NCBI GenBank assembly: GCA_958295735.1 | Contig: OY282369.1 | Location: forward strand, 480,161-544,160 | Origin: an uncultured Candidatus Cenarchaeum sp. | Lineage (GTDB): Archaea > Thermoproteota > Nitrososphaeria > Nitrososphaerales > Nitrosopumilaceae | Length of the DNA stretch: 64,000 bases | Reading direction: 5' to 3' | Shown: in pieces, positions 1 to 6,763 of the stretch | How positions within the stretch are numbered: the stretch's first letter is position 1 | How the letters are laid out: each line of letters starts with the position of its first letter | The notes under the pieces: generated by a model | What the model was told of the DNA's origin: nothing | The model's database searches: none | What the model saw: the letters and a program-made list of their open reading frames with translations, nothing else | Made by a program: the position numbers and the translations under genes

Positions 1-393
1 GCCCTGCGCAGGCACGGCGTGGTGGGGGACGGGGGCCTCGTGTGCCTGGCCGGGTTCATGAGGATCCTCGGGCCGCGGTTCGTCTCCGCCCGCAGGAACC
101 GCGTGATGAACGTGCATCCCTCACTCCTCCCCGCGTTTCCGGGGCTCGACGCGCAGGGGCAGGCCGTGCGGTACGGCGCCAAGGTCTCCGGATGCACGGT
201 GCATTTCGTGGACGAGGGCGTCGACACGGGGCCCGTCATACTGCAGGCCGCCGTCCCCGTCGCGGAGGGGGACACGGCCGAGGCGCTGTCGATGAGGATA
301 CTGGATCAGGAGCACCGCATATACCCGAGGGCCGTCGAGATGTTCGCCAGGGGGAGCATACGCGTGAGCGGAAGGCGCGTGGTGCGCGCCTAG
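1..393 (+). CDS. purN: Phosphoribosylglycinamide formyltransferase (PurN), 3' part
   Basis: Transfers the formyl group of 10-formyl-tetrahydrofolate to GAR in purine synthesis. The frame is already open at base 1, so the N-terminal third, including the GAR-binding start of the fold, lies outside the window; 130 residues are visible. Family landmarks are present: the catalytic Asn and His in the NVHPSLLP stretch (about residues 36-43 of the visible part) and the VDEGVDTGP segment carrying the catalytic Asp. The C-terminus is of normal length and ends at a TAG. It is followed by folD and a 5-formyl-THF cyclo-ligase on the same strand and by purD convergently, so folate one-carbon and purine genes are grouped. 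Identification is secure from the two active-site motifs; only the start is missing. Confidence 0.95.
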   Translation, partial: ALRRHGVVGDGGLVCLAGFMRILGPRFVSARRNRVMNVHPSLLPAFPGLDAQGQAVRYGAKVSGCTVHFVDEGVDTGPVILQAAVPVAEGDTAEALSMRILDQEHRIYPRAVEMFARGSIRVSGRRVVRA

Positions 394-394
394 T

Positions 395-520
395 CGGGGC
401 GCGCGCCCCGCGCGCGGGGCCGGCGGCCGCCGATCTTCCAGGCGCGGATCCGGATCGGCGGGGCGGCTTCCGCGCCCGCGGCTGGCGGGCACGCGGCCCC
501 GCGCCGCCCCGCACTGGAAA
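395..520 (-). repeat. Dispersed palindromic repeat, family A (degenerate copy, minus orientation)
   Basis: The gap between purN and folD holds a GC-rich inverted-repeat sequence. Read on the minus strand it matches the family A copies near 21.7, 32.5, 39.3 and 43.3 kb: a GCGGGCGCGGAAGC arm, then a GATCCGGAT centre, then a GCGCC arm. No reading frame here looks coding. The folD promoter lies at its right edge. Confidence 0.5.
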
Positions 521-555
521 GAGTTAGTAAGACCCGGCGGCGCACCGCACGGCAC

Positions 556-1410
556 ATGCCGGGCGTTAGGATGGACGGCAGGATGGTAGCGGGGCTGGTC
601 GCCGAGGGCGTGAAGGCGGAGGTGGCCGGGATGAGGGCGCGCGGGATCGCCCCGTGCCTCGCCACCGTGCTGGTCGGGGACGATCCGGCCTCGGCCGCGT
701 ACGTGAGGGGCAAGCACGGCGCGTGCGCGGGGGCGGGCATCGAGAGCAGGGACCACAGGCTGGGCGCCGGCGCGACGCAGGGGGAGCTGGAGGGGCTCGT
801 GCGCGGGCTGAACGCCGATGCCTCGGTGCACGGCATACTGGTGCAGCTCCCGCTGCCGGGCGGGCTGGACGCCTTCGCCGCGGTCTCGGCGATACGGCCC
901 GACAAGGACGTCGACGGCCTCACCCCCGCCAGCGCGGGGCTGCTCGCGGCCGGCAGGGCCCCGCTGGCGCCCTGCACGCCGTCCGGCGTGATGGCGCTGC
1001 TCGACCACTACAAGGTGGGGCTGCGGGGCGCCGAGGCGGTCGTGGTGAACAGGAGCGGGCTGGTGGGCAGGCCCCTGCACCACATGCTGCTGCAGAGGGA
1101 CGCGACGGTCACGGTATGCCACTCCCGCACCGCGGACGTCGCGGCGCACTGCAGGAGGGCCGACGTGGTGGTCACCGCGGTGGGCGACAGGTCGAGGTTC
1201 GTGCTGACGCCGGGAATGGTGAAGGAGGGGGCGGCGGTGGTGGACGTGGCGATATCCAGGCGCGGGGGGCGGCTGGCCGGCGACGCGGACTACGAGGGGA
1301 TCATCCGGAAGGCCGCGTACGCCACGCCCGTGCCCGGGGGCGTGGGGCCCATGACCGTGGCCATGCTGCTGAGGAACACCGCGAGGGCGGCCGGGGCCGC
1401 GGGAGGGTAG
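556..1410 (+). CDS. folD: Methylene-THF dehydrogenase / methenyl-THF cyclohydrolase (FolD)
   Basis: Bifunctional cytosolic enzyme interconverting methylene-, methenyl- and 10-formyl-tetrahydrofolate with NAD(P). 284 residues, normal for the family. The catalytic lysine is in the YVRGKHGAC segment (around residue 54), the HGILVQLPLP stretch and KDVDG motif follow, and the dinucleotide-binding part has RSGLVGRP and TVTVCHS; the PVPGGVGPMT signature is near the C-terminus. The usual Ile of RSxIVGRP is Leu here. The ATG at 556 is about 26 bases after an AT-rich TTAGTAAG box at 527-534, supporting a leaderless start. It probably supplies 10-formyl-THF to the neighbouring PurN, and the cyclo-ligase gene starts 6 bases after its stop, so the two are likely cotranscribed. 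Confidence 0.96.
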   Translation: MPGVRMDGRMVAGLVAEGVKAEVAGMRARGIAPCLATVLVGDDPASAAYVRGKHGACAGAGIESRDHRLGAGATQGELEGLVRGLNADASVHGILVQLPLPGGLDAFAAVSAIRPDKDVDGLTPASAGLLAAGRAPLAPCTPSGVMALLDHYKVGLRGAEAVVVNRSGLVGRPLHHMLLQRDATVTVCHSRTADVAAHCRRADVVVTAVGDRSRFVLTPGMVKEGAAVVDVAISRRGGRLAGDADYEGIIRKAAYATPVPGGVGPMTVAMLLRNTARAAGAAGG

Positions 1411-1416
1411 GCGGCG

Positions 1417-2028
1417 GTGCGGAAGCCGGGCGGCGCCGTGGCGGCCGAAAAGGCGGCCCTGCGCGGGATCCTCCTCGCCAGGAGGGACTCCGTCTCGCAC
1501 GACATGGCGCGCATAGCCGGGAGGAGGATACTCGGGGCGGTCGCGGGCTCCCCCGAGTTCTGCGGGGCGGGGACGGTGGCGTGCTACTATCCGGTCGGCA
1601 GCGAGGTGCCCACCCAGGACATAATAGGCGAGGCGGCCTCCCGCGGCAAGCGGGTCTGCCTGCCCAGGATGGCCGGCGGCGCGCTGGAGTTCAGGACTGT
1701 GGACGGCCCCGGCGCGCTGGAGCGGGCCGGCAGCGGGCCGTTCGGCACCACGGAGCCCAGGGAGGGCTGCCCCGCGTGCGGGCCGGGCGAGATGGACCTC
1801 GTGATAGTGCCGGCCGTGGGCGTGTCGATGGACGGCACCAGGCTGGGGCACGGCGGCGGCCACTACGACAGGTTCCTCGCGGGGCTGGGCGGGAGGGGCG
1901 GCGGCGGGCCCCCCGTGATGGCCCTGGCCTTCGCCAGGCAGGTCGTCGGATCGATGCCGGCGGCGCCGCACGACGTGCCCGTCGACGTCGTGGTGACGGA
2001 GAGGGGCCTGTTCAGGACCCGCCGCTGA
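1417..2028 (+). CDS. 5-formyltetrahydrofolate cyclo-ligase
   Basis: ATP-dependent conversion of 5-formyl-THF to methenyl-THF, returning a storage or by-product folate to the pool used by FolD. 203 residues, typical size. Visible family features are the basic N-terminal helix with KAALRGILLARR, the ACYYPVGSEVPT strand-turn, and the nucleotide-binding signature RLGHGGGHYDRFL around residues 146-158. The GTG start at 1417 lies 6 bases past the folD stop; no separate promoter is visible, so it reads as the second gene of a folD operon. Its last 17 bases overlap the 3' end of convergent purD, so the two transcripts must overlap. The long Gly run after the signature is in keeping with the genome's GC bias. 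Confidence 0.93.
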   Translation: MRKPGGAVAAEKAALRGILLARRDSVSHDMARIAGRRILGAVAGSPEFCGAGTVACYYPVGSEVPTQDIIGEAASRGKRVCLPRMAGGALEFRTVDGPGALERAGSGPFGTTEPREGCPACGPGEMDLVIVPAVGVSMDGTRLGHGGGHYDRFLAGLGGRGGGGPPVMALAFARQVVGSMPAAPHDVPVDVVVTERGLFRTRR

Positions 2029-3310
2029 GGCCGCCGCCCTCCCGCGCCGGCCCCCCCGCCCCGATGTCCGAGCGCATGCGGCTGCCCGGCCACGACACGC
2101 GGCGCGCCTCCCCGTACGCCGCGGAGACGGCCGACCGGAGCGAGTCGCCGAGCGCGGCCACCCCCAGCACGCGGCCCCCGGAGGCGAGGATGCGCCCCCC
2201 CTCGCGGCGGGTGCCGGCGTGGAAGATGCGCACGTCCCGCGCGGGGGGGCGGTCCAGCCCGGATATCTCCCCGCCCGAGTCGTGCCTTCCGGGGTAGCCG
2301 CGCGAGGCCACCACCACGCAGGCGGCGTGCCGCGCGAGCCACCGCGGCGGCGGCATGGATGCCAGCCTGCCCTCCGCGCAGGCCTCGACGTACTCGAACA
2401 GGTCAAAGTCCATCCGCATCACTATCGGCTGGCACTCGGGGTCGCCCATGCGCGCGTTGAACTCCAGCACGCTGGGGCGCCCGTCCGCCCCCACCATCAC
2501 CCCCGCGTACAGGAACCCGGAGAACGGGCAGCCCTCCCTCCGCATGGCCGCGACGGCGCGCTCGATTACCCCCTCGCGCACGGCCCTGGCGGTCTCCTCC
2601 CCCTCGACGGCCGGCGCGGGCGAGTACGCCCCCATCCCGCCCGTGTTGGGCCCGCGGTCGCCGTCCAGCGCCCGCTTGTGGTCCCGGCTGGAGGCCATCG
2701 GGACCGCCGCCTCCCCGTCGCACATGGCGATGTACGAGGCCTCCTCCCCCTCCAGCCGCTCCTCCACGACTATCCGCGAGCCGGCCCCGCCGAACTCGCC
2801 GCTTACCAGCATGCGGTCCACGGCGGCGTGCGCCTCGTCCGCCCCGCCGCACACGACCACCCCCTTGCCGGCGGCCAGGCCGTCGGCCTTTACGACGACG
2901 CCGCCCCCTTCCGCGAGGGAGTCCACGAGCCGGTGGGCCGGCCCCGGCTCGCCGAACGCGCCGAACCGCGCCGTCGGTATGCCGTTGCGCGCCATGAACT
3001 CCTTGGCCCACTCCTTGCTGGACTCGAGCCGCGCGGCCGCCTTGGTGGGCCCGAACACGCGGAGGCCCCGCCCGGCGAACAGGTCGACTATCCCCATGGC
3101 CAGGGGCGCCTCGGGGCCCACCACGGTGAGGCAGCCGCGGTCGGCCGCGAAGTCGGCCAGGCCGCCCAGGTCGTCCGCCGCGATCGGCACGTTGTTCTCG
3201 GTCCCGCCGTTGCCGGGCGCCGTGTAGACCGCGTCGACCCTCGGGCTGGCCGCGAGCTTCCAGCCCAGCGCGTGCTCGCGGCCCCCCGACCCCACCACCA
3301 GCACGTTCAA
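2012..3310 (-). CDS. purD: Phosphoribosylamine-glycine ligase (PurD)
   Basis: ATP-grasp enzyme making GAR, the substrate of PurN, from phosphoribosylamine and glycine. 432 residues, standard length. It starts with the MNVLVVGSGGREHAL motif, followed by TAPGNGG, the ATP-grasp KADGLAAGKGVVV loop (about residues 141-153), SRDHKRA and the GPNTGGMGAYSP glycine/ATP site, and the metal-binding EFNARMGDPE segment. Promoter on the minus strand: an AATATATG box at about 3334-3342, roughly 26-28 bases before the ATG, so the transcript is probably leaderless. It converges on the cyclo-ligase gene with a 17-base overlap. Function is secure. Confidence 0.97.
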   Translation of the reverse strand: MNVLVVGSGGREHALGWKLAASPRVDAVYTAPGNGGTENNVPIAADDLGGLADFAADRGCLTVVGPEAPLAMGIVDLFAGRGLRVFGPTKAAARLESSKEWAKEFMARNGIPTARFGAFGEPGPAHRLVDSLAEGGGVVVKADGLAAGKGVVVCGGADEAHAAVDRMLVSGEFGGAGSRIVVEERLEGEEASYIAMCDGEAAVPMASSRDHKRALDGDRGPNTGGMGAYSPAPAVEGEETARAVREGVIERAVAAMRREGCPFSGFLYAGVMVGADGRPSVLEFNARMGDPECQPIVMRMDFDLFEYVEACAEGRLASMPPPRWLARHAACVVVASRGYPGRHDSGGEISGLDRPPARDVRIFHAGTRREGGRILASGGRVLGVAALGDSLRSAVSAAYGEARRVSWPGSRMRSDIGAGGPAREGGGLSGGS

Positions 3311-3662
3311 CGGCCCGCCCGGCGGCGCGCCTCATATATTCGGGGCGCGGCCCCCGGGGTACACATTTACCTCCCTTCCCCCCCTCCCGCCGCACCTTGG
3401 GGACGCCCGGGCTGGCCTGCATGTCGCGCAATCCTAGCCGAACGGCGGAATCTCTTGGTTGGTTGGTACTAGTATGGCGGATTTGTGCCGCGGCATGGCG
3501 GAGTCAGAGACGGTGGCGGCGCGCAAGGAACTGACGCGGCGGGAGGAGGGGGGGAGGTAAGTGTGTGCACTACCTGTATGTAGTCTATCTCACAACTATC
3601 CCGGACGGCGCCCGGGCTCCGCTCCTCCCCCCTCCCTTTCCCCCCCTTCCTTCCAAGTCCCC
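3311..3662. other. Gene-free spacer with purine/pyrimidine tracts
   Basis: About 350 bases between purD and a transposase remnant. The first 30 bases hold the purD promoter. Then come C/T-rich tracts (3360-3390, 3610-3660), a GGTTGGTTGG run at about 3457-3466, and a short open frame of 28 codons at 3474-3560 with no recognisable promoter or family. Base composition shifts away from that of the flanking genes. No conserved element was recognised. Confidence 0.5.
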
Positions 3663-3851
3663 CTATCCCGTCCCTCCCGCCGCCATGCTGACCATCCTGT
3701 TGTAGAGCGACGCCTCGAGGTTGACCTCCAGGACTATGTTCCCCCACCTCAGGGAGCGCACGTCGCTCCCGAACAGGCGCTTGAAGGCCGCAAACGCGGT
3801 CTCGGCCGTCCAGCGCCGCCCGCACCCGCTGGCGGCCTTCCACGCCTCCAT
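3663..3851 (-). pseudogene. C-terminal fragment of an IS5-like transposase
   Basis: A 62-residue remnant read on the minus strand, containing RRWTAETAFAAFKRLFG and, further on, LEASLYNRMV. This is the arrangement at the C-terminal end of IS5-type DDE transposases: the last acidic catalytic region (ETxFxxFKRxFG) followed by an amphipathic helix ending in YN. The frame is closed by a stop about 30 bases upstream, where the hicB promoter begins, so everything upstream of the last catalytic segment is missing. No terminal inverted repeats were found around it. It marks the left border of an acquired-looking island (3.66-6.45 kb). Confidence 0.6.
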
Positions 3852-3870
3852 GCTGGCCGCCTTTTCAACA

Positions 3871-3880
3871 TATTTTTAAA
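3871..3880 (+). promoter_or_regulatory. TATA box of the hicB/hicA-like operon
   Basis: The sequence TATTTTTAAA is centred about 27 bases upstream of the ATG at 3903, the archaeal spacing for transcription starting at or next to the start codon. This decides the hicB start at 3903 in preference to in-frame starts farther upstream. Confidence 0.7.
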
Positions 3881-3902
3881 CCCGGCCTGTGGTAATGCGG
3901 GC

Positions 3903-4352
3903 ATGTCGGTAGCACCAACAGGCTCTGGATTTCCCAGCAATACCGCCGCGGCATCGTACGCGGAGCACGACATGACGCCCGGGGCGACAACCGCCGCGGC
4001 ATCGTACGCGGAGCACGACATGACGCCCGGGGCGACAACCGCCGCGGCATCGTACGCGGAGCACGACATGACGCCCGGGGCGACAACCGCCGCGGCATCC
4101 GCCGCGGCATCGTACGTGGTGCACGGCCCCACGACGCATGCGCCGCCGTCCCGTCCGCGGGACATGTACGTCGTGACAGTCGAAGACGGCGAAGACGGCA
4201 TGTTGGTGGCAAAGTGTCAGCAGCTCAACGTGATAACGCAGGGCAAAACGATGGACGACGTGCAGCGCAACGCGATCGAAGCCATAGAACTAATGCTGGA
4301 AGCGATCGGGAAACCCCGCGAGTTTTACATGCACGTAAAAAGAAAGTTTTGA
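3903..4352 (+). CDS. hicB: HicB-like antitoxin with repeat-expanded N-terminus
   Basis: 149 residues. The C-terminal 62 (from about residue 88, MYVVTVEDGEDG onward) match the compact HicB/UPF0150 fold: a strand-rich start, the variant MLVAKCQQLNVITQGKT of the usual xAxCPELPGCxSQGxT, then the helix DDVQRNAIEAIELMLEAI. In this family the protein neutralises the RNase HicA and often represses its own operon. No DNA-binding ribbon-helix-helix tail follows; the protein ends 12 residues after the helix. The first 85 residues are unusual: three tandem 16-residue units (AAASYAEHDMTPGATT) and a partial fourth. The ATG at 3903 is supported by the TATA box at 3871-3880; an ATG at 4164 would give only the HicB fold. 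The stop overlaps the hicA start (TTGA), which is typical translational coupling. Confidence 0.7.
   Translation: MSVAPTGSGFPSNTAAASYAEHDMTPGATTAAASYAEHDMTPGATTAAASYAEHDMTPGATTAAASAAASYVVHGPTTHAPPSRPRDMYVVTVEDGEDGMLVAKCQQLNVITQGKTMDDVQRNAIEAIELMLEAIGKPREFYMHVKRKF
3943..4128 (+). repeat. 48-base in-frame tandem repeat in hicB
   Basis: Three essentially identical 48-base units begin at 3943, 3991 and 4039, followed by a shortened, diverged fourth unit from 4087. The period is a multiple of three, so each unit adds 16 residues without breaking the frame. The near-identity of the units implies recent expansion. No spacer-like unique sequence separates them, so this is not a CRISPR array. Confidence 0.9.
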
Positions 4353-4540
4353 CGCGCATTCCCGTTATTTCTTCGCACGAATTGATAAGATTTCTCAGTA
4401 AGCGAGGCTTTCTAGTTACCCGCCAAAGGGGCGGCAGCATCGTGAAACATCCGGACGGCAGGTGCGCCACCGTGCCGCAACATGCCGAACTTGACAGAAG
4501 AACATCGGGGGCGATGCCGCTTCAGGCGAGCGAACTATAG
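4349..4540 (+). CDS. hicA: HicA-like toxin, possibly degenerate
   Basis: 63 residues read from a TTG that overlaps the hicB stop (TTGA at 4349-4352). The order is that of the HicA/YcfA double-stranded-RNA-binding-like fold: ISSHELIRFLSKRGF helix, VTRQRGGSIVKHPDG hairpin, CATVPQHAEL, then a C-terminal helix. In HicA toxins an mRNA-cleaving His normally sits in a GSH or GSxH turn; here the turn reads GGSIVKH, so the usual catalytic His is absent, and the last helix (RRTSGAMPLQASEL) is poorly conserved. The protein may be inactive or may bind RNA only. Its stop codon lies inside the CTATAG that borders the downstream IS630 element, yet the coding sequence is not shortened by the insertion. Confidence 0.65.
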   Translation: MTRIPVISSHELIRFLSKRGFLVTRQRGGSIVKHPDGRCATVPQHAELDRRTSGAMPLQASEL

Positions 4541-4564
4541 CCGCGTAAATAAGTAACTGAGCTA
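4541..4564 (+). repeat. Left terminal inverted repeat of the IS630 element
   Basis: It pairs with 5811-5834 with three mismatches. The AAATAAGTAACTGAGCT core is identical at both ends and is AT-rich against the surrounding DNA. Confidence 0.85.
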
Positions 4565-4641
4565 ATCGCGGGCGTTCATTCGGGTTGTTTTTGCGGACGC
4601 GGCGCGCCGGCACGCGCGGGGCCCGACCGCGCGCGGCGCCG

Positions 4642-5646
4642 TCAGATGATCTTCGCGACGGGCTCCCTGAACAGAAACCGCGTGACGTCCAGGTGGAACC
4701 GGTGCGTCCTCAGGTATTCCATCGACTTCGCGATCCTCGCGTCCACCGTCGGGTAGACCTGGTGCGCGTGCGGCTGCCGCTTGAGCGTGTTCCAGCAGGA
4801 TTCGACCGGGTTGAGTTCGGGCCACCCGGTGGGGAAGTACCCGATGCGCACGAGTCCCTCGTTGTCCTTTACGAACTCGTTCGTGCCGATCGATCGGTGC
4901 GGCGTCGCCCTGTCCACGAGCAGCGCCGCCGGGCCGTGCCGTGCCGTCACGCGCCTGAAGAACTTGATCGTCGTCTCCGTGTCGAACCTCTGCGCGTTCA
5001 TGAACACCTGGTCGCCGTTCATGGACAGCGCCCCGAAGATCATCCTGCGCGTGTGGTTCCCCGTGTACCACTCGTAGGCCCGCTTCCCGACCAGCGTCCA
5101 CAAGCTCCGCCTGGGCTGGTAGTCGTGCAGCAGGCTGCTCTCGTCCACCACGAACGGCAGAAATCCGTCGTTTTCCGCCTTTTGGAGCCAATGTTTCAGC
5201 CATTTTTGCCACTTTGCTACGTTTTCGACCGACTCCCTCCTGGCGTGCACCGGCTCGGGGACCTTGGGGGAATAGCCGCCGTCGCGCAGCTTGCGGCGCA
5301 CCGCCCCCTCGCTGTACGCGATGCCGGTCTTCTCCTTCACCTTCTCCGCGAGCAGCTTCGGGAACCTGGACAGCGTGTCCCCCTCTTCCATGAATTCGGT
5401 GAGCTTCCGGTTTGTTATCTTGGGCGGGCGGCCGGGGCGGGGGCGATCGCTAAGGCCCTTGAGCCCTTCCCGCAGGTAGCGCTCGTGCCACGCCCTGATC
5501 GTGTTGTACGACTTGTACATGATCCTCGCGACTTCCCTGTAGCTTTCCTTCTCGATCACGATCCTGCAGATTCCGTGGATCCTCGTCACCTTGCGCGGAT
5601 CCTTTTCCGTCGCGAGGGCGTGCATGAGCTCCGCGCGGGTCAGCAT
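4642..5646 (-). CDS. IS630-family DDE transposase
   Basis: 334 residues, full length for the family. The N-terminal half holds two helix-turn-helix regions (ESYREVARIMYKSYNTIRAW around residues 34-53, and a second in KLLAEKVKEKTGIAYSEGAV) separated by the GRPPK hinge that is common in IS630 proteins. The catalytic acidic residues are all present: Asp in FVVDESSL (near 167), Asp in LLVDRATPH (near 243) and Glu in LNPVESCW (near 279). It therefore looks competent. The ATG at 5646 lies about 25 bases after a TTTAGATT-like box near 5670, giving the element its own leaderless promoter. Codon use is less GC-extreme than in the chromosomal genes, as expected for a mobile gene. Confidence 0.95.
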   Translation of the reverse strand: MLTRAELMHALATEKDPRKVTRIHGICRIVIEKESYREVARIMYKSYNTIRAWHERYLREGLKGLSDRPRPGRPPKITNRKLTEFMEEGDTLSRFPKLLAEKVKEKTGIAYSEGAVRRKLRDGGYSPKVPEPVHARRESVENVAKWQKWLKHWLQKAENDGFLPFVVDESSLLHDYQPRRSLWTLVGKRAYEWYTGNHTRRMIFGALSMNGDQVFMNAQRFDTETTIKFFRRVTARHGPAALLVDRATPHRSIGTNEFVKDNEGLVRIGYFPTGWPELNPVESCWNTLKRQPHAHQVYPTVDARIAKSMEYLRTHRFHLDVTRFLFREPVAKII

Positions 5647-5810
5647 GCCGTGCCCTCGAAAACAATCTAAATGAACGTTCCGGATCGGCCGGGCGTTTTT
5701 TCCTAATTATTGCGCAATTTGATCCCTCGCGACTAGGGGCGAGGCACCCGCGAAAAACGGCCCGAATCAGCCCCCAGACTAGCTCAATTACTTATTCCGC
5801 CGCCGAAGAC

Positions 5811-5834
5811 CAGCTCAGTTACTTATTTCCGTGG
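5811..5834 (-). repeat. Right terminal inverted repeat of the IS630 element
   Basis: Mate of 4541-4564. A degenerate direct copy of the same sequence lies at 5780-5800 (AGCTCAATTACTTATTCCGC), so the right end carries two tandem transposase-end-like sites where the left end carries one. Confidence 0.85.
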
Positions 5835-5874
5835 CTATAGAACGTTTTATATGCAAGCGGGGTTAGTGCCAACC

Positions 5875-6324
5875 GTGTCAAGCATAGAGGCGAAGGAGGT
5901 AGACTTTGTTGTTCTGAAGGAAGATTACAGCAGGTTTGTACTGGCAGGCGATGGAACGATTCTGAGGTCAAAGGAGGTGGTGAAAAAAATATTCTTTCAC
6001 CCGCAGACTACCCCCGAAGGATACCCAAAATCCTACGGAGTAGACTCCGTGAACATAACGTCAGCACTGGTGCCCTCCTCGCTAAAACGTCAACCTAGCT
6101 CCGAGCCGTGGGATCCCGATAGGGACATGGGCGAAGAGATGCGGTTTGACGAACAAAAGGCGGGGATCCAAGAGTACATGACCCACGACGGGTTCAGGGT
6201 GACCCTCAGGCCCGTGCTGACCAAAGTCTTCAAGTATCAAAAGTTTAACAATTTTGGAGAGCCCATATACTCTGTCCAAATGCAAACGATCACAAACGTA
6301 GAAAAAACGACGAACGCGGCATAG
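5875..6324 (+). CDS. Hypothetical protein of the acquired island
   Basis: 149 residues, not assigned to a family. The sequence is mixed and soluble-looking (FVVLKEDYSRFVLAGDGTIL near the start, VFKYQKFNNFGEPIYSVQMQ near the end), with no signal peptide, membrane segment or metal-binding motif. The alternation of strands resembles a small beta-rich fold. A TTTTATAT box at 5844-5851 is about 27 bases upstream of the in-frame GTG at 5875, which is preferred over the ATG at 5851 that overlaps the box. Its GC content is visibly lower than that of flanking housekeeping genes, and it lies directly downstream of the IS630 element, so lateral origin is likely. Its function is unknown. Confidence 0.7.
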   Translation: MSSIEAKEVDFVVLKEDYSRFVLAGDGTILRSKEVVKKIFFHPQTTPEGYPKSYGVDSVNITSALVPSSLKRQPSSEPWDPDRDMGEEMRFDEQKAGIQEYMTHDGFRVTLRPVLTKVFKYQKFNNFGEPIYSVQMQTITNVEKTTNAA

Positions 6325-6450
6325 CCACGACAGAGGCTGTCCGTGATTCGCCAACAGGTCAAGACGAGTCGACGCTGCGGGTCCGTCCCCGCGCGCGGTA
6401 CTGCGTCGCGCAGAACTCGATCGGGCGGCAGAACGCGTGCTCGCGGACAG
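6325..6450 (-). pseudogene. Possible transposon end with a transposase tail
   Basis: On the minus strand a frame of about 30 residues (VREHAFCRPIEFCATQY...) ends at a stop near 6359, followed by GGACAGCCTC, which resembles an IS end. No catalytic motif survives. This is read as a second piece of mobile-element debris closing the 3.66-6.45 kb island; homology could not be confirmed by eye. Confidence 0.3.
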
Positions 6451-6559
6451 GCGCGGGCGGCCGGATGCGGAGCTGCGGCGCGGGCGCAGTCTCCGTAGGC
6501 CGCCCTCCGCCAAAAGCAGGCTCGCGCGCAGCGATCCCGGCCCCGCGCCCCCCCCCCCC

Positions 6560-6732
6560 GCTAGCCGCGCCCGGATGCCGCCCCGGCGGCCCCGCGCGCC
6601 GCGCAATCACGGCCGGGCTGCGGGATGCTCCGCAGGCGGGTCCAGGCCGGAACCGCGCCCGGCGGCGGCAAGCCGCCCCCCGCCGCCGGGCGCGGTTCCG
6701 GCTCCGGCCCGGGCCCGGCGGCCGGGCGCATC
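6560..6732 (+). repeat. Promoter-upstream palindromic repeat, family B (ileS copy)
   Basis: GC-saturated sequence ending only a few bases before the ileS TATA box. It contains a perfect 20-base inverted repeat (6649-6668 with 6680-6699, 11-base loop) around a CGCGCCCGGCGGC core. The same core and following CAAGCCGCCCC occur at 38.1 kb; related copies lie upstream of sucC and hemL. Confidence 0.6.
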
Positions 6733-6763
6733 GCATATACCACGGCCCGGCCGGCGCCGGCGC

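Larger units (their letters stand above)
4535..5840 (-). mobile_element. IS630-family insertion sequence with terminal inverted repeats
   Basis: About 1.3 kb element with one transposase gene on the minus strand. The ends are imperfect 24-base inverted repeats: left 4541-4564 (starting CCGCGTAAATAAGTAACTGA) and right 5811-5834 (reverse complement starting CCACGGAAATAAGTAACTGA), three mismatches in 24. Both ends are flanked by CTATAG (4535-4540 and 5835-5840), consistent with the TA target duplication of IS630/Tc1 elements in a palindromic target. A second, degenerate copy of the right end lies just inside it at 5780-5800. The insertion coincides with the stop codon of hicA. Confidence 0.88.

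Noticed and set aside
3474-3560. 28-codon open frame starting MADLCRGMAESE
   Set aside because: No TATA box at the usual distance, no recognisable homologue, and the surrounding DNA looks like spacer.
3943-4128. 48-base repeats considered as a CRISPR or att array
   Set aside because: Units are directly abutting, in frame with hicB, and show no spacers or integrase gene.
6649-6699. Large perfect hairpin before ileS considered as a T-box or leader riboswitch
   Set aside because: It lies upstream of the ileS TATA box and so is probably not in the ileS transcript; T-boxes are not known in archaea.
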